Shown here: positions 38,527-47,303 of the stretch, in pieces
Numbering within the stretch: position 1 is the first letter of the stretch
Layout: each line of letters begins with the position of its first letter
Assembly (NCBI RefSeq): GCF_000189255.1
Contig: NZ_AEVS01000071.1
Coordinates: 124,001 to 188,000 of the forward strand
Direction: 5' to 3'
Source of the DNA: Vibrio brasiliensis LMG 20546
Lineage (GTDB): Bacteria; Pseudomonadota; Gammaproteobacteria; Enterobacterales; Vibrionaceae
Length of the DNA stretch: 64,000 bases
Position numbers and translations under genes: made by a program
The notes under the pieces: generated by a model
Databases searched by the model: none
The model's input: the letters and a program-made list of their open reading frames with translations, nothing else
What the model was told of the DNA's origin: nothing

Positions 38527-39003
38527 TTGGCTAAGTGGTTGTTTGTCGTTGGTTTGGCTGTTTGCTTCCCTACCTGGGCGAGCATAGACCTCATCAAAGT
38601 CGACAAATCAAAACGTCGAATGTACCTGATTGAGAACAATGAGGTGGTCAAAGAGTTCAGAATTGCTTTAGGTAAGAGACCAAAAGGACACAAAATCCAC
38701 GAGGGTGATCAGCGTACTCCCGAAGGTCGCTATTTTTTAGATTTTGTGCTGGAAGATTCTGAGTTTTATCGTTCCATCCACATCAGTTATCCCAACGCTC
38801 AAGACATGGCATATGCGATGAACCGTAATCTGGATCCGGGGGGCAACATAAAGATTCACGGTTTGAAGAATGGTGAAACCCGCCCAGCCAACTATGTTCA
38901 AAGCTTTGACTGGACAGATGGTTGTATTGCGATCAGTAATCAGGAAATGGACCAGCTACTTCAACTGGTTGAAGTGGGTACCCCAATAGACATTACTTGG
39001 TAA
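38527..39003 (+). CDS. L,D-transpeptidase (YkuD family), secreted
   Basis: A 158-residue protein with a signal peptide (KWLFVVGLAVCFPTWA). The YkuD catalytic motif is complete: KIHGLKNGE supplies the histidine, and DWTDGCIAISN supplies the catalytic cysteine. Such enzymes form or edit peptidoglycan cross-links or attach lipoproteins. No PG-binding domain is present. Start appears to be TTG 38527, with AAGGT nine bases before it; no ATG lies before the signal peptide. The 3' end overlaps the convergent yddG gene by 11 bases. Confidence 0.87.
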   Translation: MAKWLFVVGLAVCFPTWASIDLIKVDKSKRRMYLIENNEVVKEFRIALGKRPKGHKIHEGDQRTPEGRYFLDFVLEDSEFYRSIHISYPNAQDMAYAMNRNLDPGGNIKIHGLKNGETRPANYVQSFDWTDGCIAISNQEMDQLLQLVEVGTPIDITW

Positions 39004-39904
39004 CTCGAGGCGCTTTTTCGCGAGTGACCCACCAGCACATCAAAGAGCCAACGGTTACCATAACCACCCCCTGAATAAAGCTGTGCGTCAGTACTAAACC
39101 CAGAATAAACGATGAAATCACTGTCGATAATACTGGCGTGAAGTAGGACATGGTGGCAAGAAACACCATGTTTCCGCCAATAATCGCGTAGTTCCACAGC
39201 GCATAGCCGCTGCCCATCGCAATACCCGATACCAGCAGCAATCCGCCAGACTCTAGCGTCAGTGTCATCCCCGTTTCATCACTAATAGCGTATTTGATCC
39301 ATAGTGCCACTGCCGTCATGATGAAAAACAAGGTAATCGCATTCTGGCCATTAGCGATACGCTTGGTCAGGTTACAGTAGATAGCCCACAGGAATGCGCC
39401 GATAAATGCCATAGCATAAGTGGTTGGGTTAGTCGCGACATTGGCTGCAATTTGCGCCACAGTCAGCCCCTGATCACCCGTAATACTCCACGCTACACCA
39501 AAGAATGCCAGCGCTATGCTTGGATAAACGAGCCAGTTGGTCTTTTTACCACTTGTCAGCACCGCCAATAGCACGGTTAAAGCTGGCCAAAGGTAGTTGA
39601 TAACCAACATCTCTATCGCTTGCTGACGCGAGTTTGCCATTGCCAATGCTAACGCCAGGCAGATCTCATAGGCGACGAACAAGCTGCCGCCAATTAAGAC
39701 ATAGCGTAACGAATAGTTGCGTAGCTTTGGACGTCCCATAACAAGCACCAAAAATAGTGAAGCGACAGTATAAATTGACGCCGCCCCACCAACTGGCCCT
39801 AGCATTTCAGTTACCGCTCTGGCTAAACCCATCACGCTGCTCCACAGCAGAATGGCAACCATACCGGCAATAGTGAATTTATGAGTATTATTGTTCATGG
39901 TCAT
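38993..39904 (-). CDS. yddG: YddG-like aromatic amino-acid exporter (DMT family)
   Basis: A 303-residue ten-helix exporter. Long stretches agree with what I know of E. coli YddG: AILLWSSVMGLARAVTEMLGPVGGAASIY, SLFVAYEICLALALAMANSRQQAIEMLVINYLWP, GKKTNWLVYPSIALAFFGV and SYFTPVLSTVISS. E. coli YddG exports Phe, Tyr, Trp and some drugs. ATG 39904 and 39898 are both possible. It lies downstream of osmC with a terminator in between, so it should have its own promoter. Confidence 0.9.
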   Translation of the reverse strand: MTMNNNTHKFTIAGMVAILLWSSVMGLARAVTEMLGPVGGAASIYTVASLFLVLVMGRPKLRNYSLRYVLIGGSLFVAYEICLALALAMANSRQQAIEMLVINYLWPALTVLLAVLTSGKKTNWLVYPSIALAFFGVAWSITGDQGLTVAQIAANVATNPTTYAMAFIGAFLWAIYCNLTKRIANGQNAITLFFIMTAVALWIKYAISDETGMTLTLESGGLLLVSGIAMGSGYALWNYAIIGGNMVFLATMSYFTPVLSTVISSFILGLVLTHSFIQGVVMVTVGSLMCWWVTREKAPRVTK

Positions 39905-39911
39905 TTACTCA

Positions 39912-39940
39912 AAAAAAAGCCGAGCTGAACGCTCGGCTCG
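39912..39940 (-). terminator. Terminator of the OsmC-family gene
   Basis: On the minus strand GAGCCGAGC-GTTCA-GCTCGGC is followed by eight Ts, only a few bases before the yddG start, so yddG promoter elements must overlap it. Confidence 0.85.
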
Positions 39941-39957
39941 TAATCTGTTTGCAGCAG

Positions 39958-40356
39958 TTACACAATTTCCCAACTGTGCGTCATCTCAATGCCTTTACCC
40001 AGCATTAGACACACAGAGCAGTATTTCTCTAGCGAATCAGCAGCAACTTTGGCAACGATCTCTGGAGACAGGTTTTCACCAGACACTTCAAAGTGGATGT
40101 TTACCTGAGTAAAAATACGTGGCGCAGTTTCTCGGCGCTCAGTCGTTAGCTTGGCATTACACGCCGTCACTTTCTGGCCCGCTTCTTTCAAACCATCGAC
40201 GACATCCACTGAGCTACAACCACCAGCAGCCATCAACACCATTTCCATCGGACTCGGCGCAGTTGCTCCACCGTTGCCATCCATAACAATTGAGTGACCT
40301 GACTGAGATTGACCCAGAAACTTAAACTCTTCTACCCACTTTACTTCAGCTTGCAT
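39958..40356 (-). CDS. OsmC-family peroxidase-like protein (YhfA type)
   Basis: A 132-residue protein. The two redox cysteines of the OsmC/Ohr superfamily are in AAGGCSSVDVVDGL and KYCSVCLMLGKG. The short YhfA-like form is distinct from the organic-hydroperoxide type. The role is probably thiol-dependent peroxide handling, unproven for this subfamily. It starts 11 bases downstream of the Gfo/Idh/MocA gene, so the two may be one transcript. Confidence 0.87.
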   Translation of the reverse strand: MQAEVKWVEEFKFLGQSQSGHSIVMDGNGGATAPSPMEMVLMAAGGCSSVDVVDGLKEAGQKVTACNAKLTTERRETAPRIFTQVNIHFEVSGENLSPEIVAKVAADSLEKYCSVCLMLGKGIEMTHSWEIV

Positions 40357-40367
40357 CTTTATAATCT

Positions 40368-41366
40368 CTATTGGTTCGAGGAAACAGCATCATCGCTTGG
40401 GAATACTACCCCGGTTTGACGACGGATTTCCTCCAGTAACTTAGCTACAACAAGCGAACGCTGGCTGCATTGTTGATTGGCTGATTGTTGCTTAAATTGG
40501 TCTGCAAATTCAAGTGCTTCGTAGTACATAGGATTAGATACCTGCTCAACACTCACATCTCGCGCGACCTTATCCTTGCGCTCAATTTTAATCAGCTTGC
40601 TTGCAGTGGAGATCATTTCCATCTGCAGAGCCCCCTCTTCCCCCTGAATCTCACTCGGCAAATAAGAGTCACTGGTTTTAGAGTGTTGTAGCACGACCTC
40701 AAAACCGTCGTAATTTAGAATCACACTGCCGCTGCCATCAACCCCGGAACTGAGTAGTTGAGCCTGTGCCTGAAGCGAAATAGGTTCACCGAATAGCTCA
40801 ACGGCAGAACTAAGGCAATAGAAGCCGATATCCATTATCGAACCATTGGCGAACTGCGGGTTGAAAGTATTAGGGTTTTCGCCAGCAAGAAACTTAGGAT
40901 AGCGCGATGAGTACTGGCAATAACTAATCATACCTTTACGCAGTTGACCAAGCGACGGGAGTAACTGCTTAAGTTTTTTAAAGTTAGGCAAATGGGCTGA
41001 CATAAAGGCTTCAAACAACACCACCTGATTCTGTTCAGCCACTTCAAACATTTGCTTCGCTAGCGCATAACTAGCGGCCATCGGCTTTTCGACAATCACA
41101 TGCTTACCCGCCTGCATCATTTGAATCGCCTGGGGACCATGCAGGGAGTTAGGGCTGGCAATATAGACCACATCAACAAAATCTGAATCCGCTAGCTGGT
41201 CTAGATCATCGAAAAGAGCGGGTGAATCATATTTGCAGGCGAAACTCCGTGCCTGCTCAATTGAACGCGAGTATACCGCGGTGAGTTGATACTCTTTGGT
41301 CATCAACGCCGCTTCAATAAACTGGTCGGTAATCCAGTTAGTGCCTATGACAGCTAGCTTTATCAT
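40368..41366 (-). CDS. Gfo/Idh/MocA-family NAD(P)-dependent oxidoreductase
   Basis: A 332-residue dehydrogenase. The N-terminal Rossmann fold is KLAVIGTNWITDQFI (a GTNWI variant of GxGxxG) and the EKP motif is HVIVEKPMAAS near residue 97. The C-terminal part is the family's beta-sheet substrate domain (NGSIMDIGFYCLSSAVELFG). Substrates in the family are mostly sugars or inositols; this one is unknown. The next gene downstream is OsmC. Confidence 0.87.
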   Translation of the reverse strand: MIKLAVIGTNWITDQFIEAALMTKEYQLTAVYSRSIEQARSFACKYDSPALFDDLDQLADSDFVDVVYIASPNSLHGPQAIQMMQAGKHVIVEKPMAASYALAKQMFEVAEQNQVVLFEAFMSAHLPNFKKLKQLLPSLGQLRKGMISYCQYSSRYPKFLAGENPNTFNPQFANGSIMDIGFYCLSSAVELFGEPISLQAQAQLLSSGVDGSGSVILNYDGFEVVLQHSKTSDSYLPSEIQGEEGALQMEMISTASKLIKIERKDKVARDVSVEQVSNPMYYEALEFADQFKQQSANQQCSQRSLVVAKLLEEIRRQTGVVFPSDDAVSSNQ

Positions 41367-41413
41367 TTCACTTGTTCCTTACAACATCAGCGTGTCTGTG
41401 CAGCGCAGTAGCC

Positions 41414-42028
41414 TTACACAGTCAGTACTACTCTCAATGCCAGAAGAATTAACACCGCTCCTGATAGTCGGTCGATCAACATTGCTTTAGAGCGAATTTT
41501 GTCGATCAGCTTAGGGCTAGAGAGTAAGAAGGTAATCAATGTATACCATAAACCATCGACAACCAACGGAGTCATTACGATCAGGCTCTTAGCGGTGAAA
41601 CTATCACCGACAGCAACAAACTGACTAAACAGAGCGATAAAGAACAAAGCAATCTTTGGGCTCAGCAGCGAAATTAGAAAGCCTTCTTTAGCAGATTGCC
41701 AGATAGTGGTTTGTTGACCAGATTCAAGCCGAGCCGCGACACCACCTTTAGAACGCAATGCATTGTAGCCTAAGTATGCAAGGTAGGCGGCACCTGCATA
41801 ACTGATGGTTTTAAACAGTAGTGGAGATTGCTGTAGAACAACGGCTAAGCCAATCAGGGTAATAAAGGCGTAGATGCCAATACCAAAGGCATGTGCCCAA
41901 GCGGTCGCCAGACCGTTAAGTCGACCGCCAGCGAGGCTGTGTTTAGCAACCATAGCCAGACTTGGTCCCGGAGACATGGCGCCGAGAATACAGATGGTAA
42001 ATAGAGAAAGCCAAATCGTGAACGTCAT
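41414..42028 (-). CDS. LysE/RhtB-family amino-acid exporter
   Basis: A 204-residue exporter with six membrane segments. It opens LFTICILGAMSPGPSLAMVAKHSLAGGRLNGLATAWAHAFG, the family signature, and contains KEGFLISLLSPKIALFFIALFSQFV. The family exports Lys, Arg, Thr or homoserine and related compounds. It is preceded by a LysR gene and two palindromes that fit LysR-type control. Confidence 0.9.
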   Translation of the reverse strand: MTFTIWLSLFTICILGAMSPGPSLAMVAKHSLAGGRLNGLATAWAHAFGIGIYAFITLIGLAVVLQQSPLLFKTISYAGAAYLAYLGYNALRSKGGVAARLESGQQTTIWQSAKEGFLISLLSPKIALFFIALFSQFVAVGDSFTAKSLIVMTPLVVDGLWYTLITFLLSSPKLIDKIRSKAMLIDRLSGAVLILLALRVVLTV

Positions 42029-42101
42029 TAATTCTATCCTTATAATCGCCGAGTCAGTCCCGACGTTGAAAACTTGCTTTCACGTTAAAGCATCCTGCTA
42101 A

Positions 42102-42146
42102 TGATCTGAAATCAAATCTCGTTATAGCGGTAATGATTTCAAATCA
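42102..42146. promoter_or_regulatory. Two palindromes 32 bp apart upstream of the lysE-type gene
   Basis: TGATCTGAAATCA (42102-42114) and TGATTTCAAATCA (42134-42146) both have the T-N11-A form of LysR operators and are nearly identical. Their centres are 32 bp apart, three helical turns, so they lie on the same DNA face. The second overlaps the 3' end of the lysR-type gene. Confidence 0.5.
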
Positions 42147-43059
42147 TACCGATTGAGTAAGGTGATGTCTGCATTGCATGGAGTACTTTATCTCGCATCC
42201 ATTGGTGTGCCTTATCGTGATCATATTTTGGATGCCACATTAACCAGTAAAGATGCTCACTGGTGTCAAAGGGTAATGGACGATAAGTTAACTCAGACTC
42301 GCGCGCTAAATGATAGGCAATATGCTCAGGTACTATCATCAGGTGATCGCTATTTTTCAACGCATTCACCGCTGCTGAGAAGAATGGCACTTTGAGAGCG
42401 ATACGACGTTGGAAACCATGCTGCGCCAGCGCCAGGTCGGCATTGGTATCCTTATCGCCACCGCCTGTGACTTTCAAATGCGGATAAGTGACCAGCGCTT
42501 CACAACTTATCTCCTCGCGACCAGACAACGGGTGATCGGCGCGCATCACACACATCGACTTATCGTGACCAATCTCTACGCTGCTAAGATGTTGAGGCTT
42601 TTGAGCCAGCATAGTCGACGCCAGATGAATACCTGTCTGTTCAAAGTTGGCCAAAAATTCTGGCTGCCATAATCGATAGGCAATGTTGACCTTTGGCGCT
42701 TGTTCCGTTGTCACGGCGACCACATCCGGCAAGATATATTGAGCAACATAGTCACTCGAAGAGAGAACAAACTCTTGTTGCCATAGTTTAGGATCGAAAG
42801 GCTTATCCGCCAGCAGCGCATCAAATTCGCCCAACAACACTCTTAGTTTATCCTGCATCTCCAATGCGCGCGGGGTTGGTACCAGGTTGTTACCATCTCG
42901 CACCAGAAGTGGGTCGCCACATAGGTCACGAAGCTGCGCTAGCTGTCTGCTCATCGCTGACTGAGTGATATGCAATCTTTGCGCTGCACGGCTGACATGG
43001 GTTTCTTCTAGCAGCATATGCAGTGAACGAAGTAAATTTAGGTTGAGGTTAGTTAGCAT
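42139..43059 (-). CDS. LysR-family transcription regulator
   Basis: A 306-residue regulator. The N-terminal helix-turn-helix reads LNLLRSLHMLLEETHVSRAAQRLHITQSAMSRQLAQLRDLCGDPLLVR. The C-terminal effector domain follows. Its start lies inside the last codons of the Lrp gene (11-base overlap), so the two are cotranscribed. The lysE-type exporter lies 110 bases downstream on the same strand and is the most likely target. Confidence 0.9.
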   Translation of the reverse strand: MLTNLNLNLLRSLHMLLEETHVSRAAQRLHITQSAMSRQLAQLRDLCGDPLLVRDGNNLVPTPRALEMQDKLRVLLGEFDALLADKPFDPKLWQQEFVLSSSDYVAQYILPDVVAVTTEQAPKVNIAYRLWQPEFLANFEQTGIHLASTMLAQKPQHLSSVEIGHDKSMCVMRADHPLSGREEISCEALVTYPHLKVTGGGDKDTNADLALAQHGFQRRIALKVPFFSAAVNALKNSDHLMIVPEHIAYHLARESELTYRPLPFDTSEHLYWLMWHPKYDHDKAHQWMRDKVLHAMQTSPYSIGMI

Positions 43060-43501
43060 TGGATAACGTATTAAAGAATTCAGTCAGTACCGTATGAGTC
43101 ATCAAATGACGTAGTTCCGGTATTTTTTGTAACTCATCGCGAATCGCATTGAGTTGAGTCATGGTTTCCACTTCAACATAAAGCATCATGTCTGTCTCAC
43201 CACTGATCGCATGACACCATTTCACACCATCAATCTGATAGATATGTTCTGCATAGGTTTCGCAGTATTGTGTGGAACTGGACATATCAAACTTCAGCGC
43301 CAGATACGCTTTAATCAGTTCAATGTTGTCTTTTTTCGCCACATCAGCGTGATAGCCAAGAATGACTTTCTCACTCTCAAGCTTCTGAACTCGCGCCGTC
43401 ACCGCCGAACGAGAGAGGTTTACCTTGCGTGCAATATCACTAACGCTCGCTCGGGCATTGAGTTTTAAGATATCGATGATTTGCTGATCAAATTTGTCCA
43501 T
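43049..43501 (-). CDS. Lrp/AsnC-family regulator
   Basis: A 150-residue feast/famine regulator. The N-terminal DNA-binding part is MDKFDQQIIDILKLNARASVSDIARKVNLSRSAVTARVQKLE, followed by an RAM effector domain (YCETYAEHIYQIDGVKWCHAISGETDMMLYVEVETM). Such proteins bind amino acids and commonly control a divergent exporter. Here YjeH diverges across 207 bases. It overlaps the LysR gene. Confidence 0.9.
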   Translation of the reverse strand: MDKFDQQIIDILKLNARASVSDIARKVNLSRSAVTARVQKLESEKVILGYHADVAKKDNIELIKAYLALKFDMSSSTQYCETYAEHIYQIDGVKWCHAISGETDMMLYVEVETMTQLNAIRDELQKIPELRHLMTHTVLTEFFNTLSNAN

Positions 43502-43708
43502 TTTTATTACTTCCTGTCTACCCCCAACTTATCCTGTCGGTTAAATGCAATGTGACATAAAACCGCTACAGATGAAAGCAGACAAATTGTCAGCGATTTA
43601 TCTTCAAACCGACATAATGACAGCAAACTGCGACGAAATGACTAATGCATAGATAAGCCGCTTCAGATAACCTAATCACAAAGTCAGAAAAGATGCAGGG
43701 AAAGCACT
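43502..43708. promoter_or_regulatory. Divergent lrp-type / yjeH promoter region
   Basis: 207 bases between divergent genes. It holds the 11-base palindrome GACAAATTGTC (43582-43592) and two copies of GACATAA, candidates for the Lrp-type regulator. No coding frame or RNA seen. Confidence 0.35.
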
Positions 43709-44968
43709 ATGAGCGAGTTAAAACAAGAAATTACCTTACTGTCAGGCATCGGGCAGTTATCAACCACTTTATTGGGAACAGGACTGTTTATGGTGCCCGC
43801 TATCGCTGCTGGCATTGCCGGACAGTTTTCACTGTGGGCATGGCTACTATTGTTTATCGCGATCTGCCCCATAGCCCTCACCTTCGCTCAATTGGGCAAG
43901 CGCTTTCCAAATGCAGGTGGAACGGCTTACTTTGTGCGTAAAGCCTTCAACCCTAAACTAGAGAAAAGCGTTGCCTGGCTGTTCTTAAGTGTTATCCCGG
44001 TTGGCGTACCTGCTGCCATTGCTTTAGCAGCCGGATTTCTTCAGCAGCTTTTACCTCAGGGCTTTAGCTCATCGCTAATGGCCCAGATAATCACCGTCGC
44101 CCTGCTGATTGCCGTCAACCTCGCGGGAGCGAAATCCTCTGGGCGATTACAAACCATTATTGCGATTGCGATTTTCTCACTTATTGCTGCATTCTGGTGG
44201 AAAGGCGGTTTTACCAGCCAAGACCTTGTATTGCCTCCCCTATCTGCTGACAGCGTTTGGCCTATTGGCTTAGCGCTTGGGGTGATGTTCTGGTGCTTTG
44301 TAGGTATCGAAGCATTTGCCCATATGGGTGAAGAGTTTAAGAACCCGCAACGTGATTTCCCAATCGCGATCGTGGTGGGTTGTTTCGTTGCAGGGGCGAC
44401 TTATTGGGTCTGTTCGGTAATCATCCTTAAAATGGGCGCTTATGGTACTCCCGCCTTTGACAGTGCCTCTATTCCGTGGATTTCTGAGCAACTGTTCGGC
44501 GTAGAGTTCAAGACGCTGATCAGCATCATTGGCTTTGCTGCCTGCTTTGCCAGTGTCAATCTCTACACCCAAAGCTTATCGCGTATGCTGTGGGCACAAG
44601 CACGGGAATATAGTCCCAACAGTGCACTCTCTCGCCTTTCCATCCGAGGCGTTCCCGCTCACGCCACACTGGCTGTCGGCGCGGTGGTTGCTGTCTCATG
44701 TGTGATTGGCGAGATGTCAGGACTTGACTTGGAATTCTTTCTTAAACTGGCCAACGGTATCTTCGTTCTGATATACCTGCTGGCCATGTTAGCGGCGTAT
44801 AAGCTGCTTAGTGGATTGAGTCGTCGACTTGCTGGGGTGTCACTGCTGTTGTGCAGTGCGGTATTTATCTGCCTCGGCTGGTCAATGCTTTATGCCGTGA
44901 CTGTATTCGCTGTACTTAATCTACCATGGAAAAGATGGCGAACCATCAAACAGGGCAACATCAGATAG
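43709..44968 (+). CDS. yjeH: YjeH-like L-methionine/branched-chain amino-acid exporter
   Basis: A 419-residue APC-family transporter with about twelve helices. It agrees over long stretches with what I know of E. coli YjeH: LLSGIGQLSTTLLGTGLFMVPA, WLFLSVIPVGVPAAIALAAGF, VMFWCFVGIEAFAHMGEEFKNPQRDFP and GFAACFASVNLYTQSLSRM. YjeH exports methionine and branched-chain amino acids. AGGGA precedes the ATG. Likely controlled by the divergent Lrp-type regulator. It overlaps the convergent amidotransferase gene by eight bases. Confidence 0.9.
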   Translation: MSELKQEITLLSGIGQLSTTLLGTGLFMVPAIAAGIAGQFSLWAWLLLFIAICPIALTFAQLGKRFPNAGGTAYFVRKAFNPKLEKSVAWLFLSVIPVGVPAAIALAAGFLQQLLPQGFSSSLMAQIITVALLIAVNLAGAKSSGRLQTIIAIAIFSLIAAFWWKGGFTSQDLVLPPLSADSVWPIGLALGVMFWCFVGIEAFAHMGEEFKNPQRDFPIAIVVGCFVAGATYWVCSVIILKMGAYGTPAFDSASIPWISEQLFGVEFKTLISIIGFAACFASVNLYTQSLSRMLWAQAREYSPNSALSRLSIRGVPAHATLAVGAVVAVSCVIGEMSGLDLEFFLKLANGIFVLIYLLAMLAAYKLLSGLSRRLAGVSLLLCSAVFICLGWSMLYAVTVFAVLNLPWKRWRTIKQGNIR

Positions 44969-45719
44969 CAAATCGCTCAACAGTGCCTGAGTGGATGTGC
45001 AGAATGCTCTGCGGAGTCACCTGCTTCCACTCAGCACTTTTTTCTAGCGGCTCTGACGCCAGCACAATATTAGCTCCATCCTGTTTGATAAATACCGTCG
45101 GCGCTTCAGAGTCACAACTATAACGAACAACCCAGAAGCTTTGCCCATCGGAAATACAGATTGATGCCTTAAGAGGCTCAGTAACCTGTTTACTCTTCAT
45201 CGCAACAACGATGCTTTCTAATGTGGTTTTAATCGCTTTAACCGGGTCATTAACCAAGCCGTTTTGCAACATTAACAAGAAAATCAGCTCACTGTCTGTG
45301 GTTCCCATTCGTTTTAAATACAGCTCTTCACTCAATTGCTGCTGCAGTTGATATTTAACCTGTTCAAAACCGCCAATCTGCCCGTTGTGCAGAAACATCC
45401 AGTTATCGTCGATAAATGGATGACAGTTTGAGCGGGATACTTGAGTGCCGGTAGACGAACGCACATGAGCCATAAAACGGTGTGAACGGATATGGTGAGC
45501 GAGTGAGCGCAGGTTTTCATCTCCCCATGCTGGCAGGACTTCATGAAATTGCCCCGGTGTTTCGCGTTCGGTATACCAGCCTAAGCCGAATCCATCAGCA
45601 TTGACTCGGGTAACGGCTTTTCTTGCCTCCAGGCTTTGGTGAACCAACGAATGCTCAGGTTCATAGACTAACTCGTCCAGATAAATGGACTCTCCCTGAT
45701 AAGCTAACCAGCGGCACAT
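44961..45719 (-). CDS. Class II glutamine amidotransferase, EgtC/YafJ-like
   Basis: A 252-residue Ntn hydrolase. Cys2 after the initiating Met (MCRWLAYQG) is the nucleophile; NADGFGLGWY, AHVRSSTGTQVSRSNCHPF and WMFLHNGQIGG match the family. EgtC cleaves glutamyl amide from ergothioneine intermediates, but no egtB or egtD is nearby, so a role in another gamma-glutamyl compound or ammonia transfer is more likely. Its own promoter must lie in 45720-45860. Confidence 0.85.
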   Translation of the reverse strand: MCRWLAYQGESIYLDELVYEPEHSLVHQSLEARKAVTRVNADGFGLGWYTERETPGQFHEVLPAWGDENLRSLAHHIRSHRFMAHVRSSTGTQVSRSNCHPFIDDNWMFLHNGQIGGFEQVKYQLQQQLSEELYLKRMGTTDSELIFLLMLQNGLVNDPVKAIKTTLESIVVAMKSKQVTEPLKASICISDGQSFWVVRYSCDSEAPTVFIKQDGANIVLASEPLEKSAEWKQVTPQSILHIHSGTVERFAI

Positions 45720-45860
45720 ATCTTTCCCTCATATGACGTTAACACCCTCTCATAACATCATGATTCGAATCGTTCGGCAAGGGTTCAACGTGCCGGACAA
45801 CTTCACTACTTTGAGGCGATATCCTCTCAGGTAGTACGGGAGTTCGCAGGCAGCGCCAGT

Positions 45861-46853
45861 TTAATGGTCGTCCAATGAGAAGTGCTGAATATATTGGCTG
45901 GGCGTCAAACCACGGTTTTTCTTAAACATCCGGTTAAAACTAGCGGTGTTCTGATAACCAAGTCGTCTGGCGACTGTTTCAATTTCGACGCCTTTGGCCA
46001 ACATCGAAACGGCAATATTACTCAACACGTAGCCACATACTGTAGAGAAGTTCATCCCGAGTTTACGCAGGGTTCGCTGCAACTGTTGGGTCGACATGCC
46101 AAGTAATGTGCTGACATGCTCCAGAGTTGGCAGACCATAATAACGACTGTAGTTAAGCACTTCGTAAATCACCTTCACCTCATCCTCTGGGTCGGGCATA
46201 TTAAGCAGTTCATCTAAGTCAGAAAAATTCATCGCTAACTTAGCCTTTTTAACCTGCCCCTGCTGTTTGGAGGCCAGACGCGAATCAGAATGGAACCATA
46301 TCTCAGTGCACGAATGACTCCAGTCGATATCACAGCCAAAGAAGTCGCGATACTTTTGCTCATTCTTACGTACCCCTGATAGCCTAACTCTCATTGGCGC
46401 GAAGTCACTACCCAGATACATTCTCATTATCTTGACCAATATCATCGCCATACGAATGCTGTCGTGTACCTTGCAGCTCGGCGCAACGTGAGGATTTCGA
46501 TAAGCCCATTTAATTATCGAGCCACTGATCGACGCGGAGAGAAAAGCGCCATTTTGCAAACTGCTAAGACCGTAATTCAGGCGGCGGATCGTAGCAGCAA
46601 AATCAGCACCAGACAGCAGCCAGTGACTGATAGCCCCTGCTCTGGAAATATCATGATCTTTGGCCAGATCCAGAACGATGTCAGGATTACCCGTACACTG
46701 CTCCAATCTGGTGTACCACTCGTTCACCACTGATATTGGAATTAAGGTCATTGGGTGGTTGAAAACATCTTCAGGAATGCCGAGCGAGTCTGCCTTTAGC
46801 TGATAACGCCTGCGAGCTTCCAGGTGGATATTGAAAATCCCAATAGCTCGCAT
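45861..46853 (-). CDS. AraC-family regulator with arabinose-binding-like N-domain
   Basis: A 330-residue regulator. The N-terminal 200 residues match the 'Arabinose_bd' type (LGIPEDVFNHPMTLIPISVVNEWYTRLEQCTGNPDIVLDLA), seen in OruR- and ArgR-type regulators. The C-terminal AraC domain includes LEHVSTLLGMSTQQLQRTLRKLGM and VARRLGYQNTASFNRMFKKNRGLTPSQY. ATG 46853 was chosen over a TTG at 46871. It diverges from the DUF3302-HlyD pair and may control it. Confidence 0.87.
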   Translation of the reverse strand: MRAIGIFNIHLEARRRYQLKADSLGIPEDVFNHPMTLIPISVVNEWYTRLEQCTGNPDIVLDLAKDHDISRAGAISHWLLSGADFAATIRRLNYGLSSLQNGAFLSASISGSIIKWAYRNPHVAPSCKVHDSIRMAMILVKIMRMYLGSDFAPMRVRLSGVRKNEQKYRDFFGCDIDWSHSCTEIWFHSDSRLASKQQGQVKKAKLAMNFSDLDELLNMPDPEDEVKVIYEVLNYSRYYGLPTLEHVSTLLGMSTQQLQRTLRKLGMNFSTVCGYVLSNIAVSMLAKGVEIETVARRLGYQNTASFNRMFKKNRGLTPSQYIQHFSLDDH

Positions 46854-46979
46854 AAATCTCACTTTCTTCAATTACAGAACCACTCAATTTAGGTCGATAT
46901 ATGACTTAATCTGTCACAACTTACGCCCTTAATCAAATCTAGATCACAATTAAGCTTCGCTATTACATTGGAGCCTTGA

Positions 46980-47303
46980 ATGAGTTTACTAAGTGTCCCG
47001 TTCGTTGGAACTAGCGCTGATACTGTCTTACATGTCGTCGCAACCGTTGTGCTTGTCGGCACTATAGGTGCAGCACTATTTGGATTCTGGAAATTCCACG
47101 AACTACCAATCAATAAAGCCCACAGTAAAGATCATCATCAAATTGGATTGATAACTGCACTCACTTGGATTGGTTTTATCTGGCACTGGGTTTGGGTCAT
47201 CGCCGTAATTCTCGCTTTTGTTGATATGGAGAAAGCCATCATCAACCTGCGAGACACGTGGCGCCATGCACCAAAAACAACCAATGATCAGGAGGGGGCG
47301 TAA
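46980..47303 (+). CDS. DUF3302/YiaW-like inner-membrane protein
   Basis: A 107-residue protein with two membrane segments (VVATVVLVGTIGAALFGFWKF and ITALTWIGFIWHWVWVIAVILAFVD) separated by a short His-rich loop. Size, layout and its position directly before an HlyD gene match DUF3302/YiaW proteins. GGAG lies seven bases before the ATG. It overlaps the next gene by one base (TAATG). Function unknown; probably works with the HlyD protein. Confidence 0.65.
   Translation: MSLLSVPFVGTSADTVLHVVATVVLVGTIGAALFGFWKFHELPINKAHSKDHHQIGLITALTWIGFIWHWVWVIAVILAFVDMEKAIINLRDTWRHAPKTTNDQEGA

Noticed and set aside
44961..45719. Ergothioneine pathway from the EgtC-like amidotransferase plus the DinB-like protein
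   Set aside because: The two genes are 28 kb apart, and neither EgtB's sulfatase-like domain nor EgtD is encoded here.
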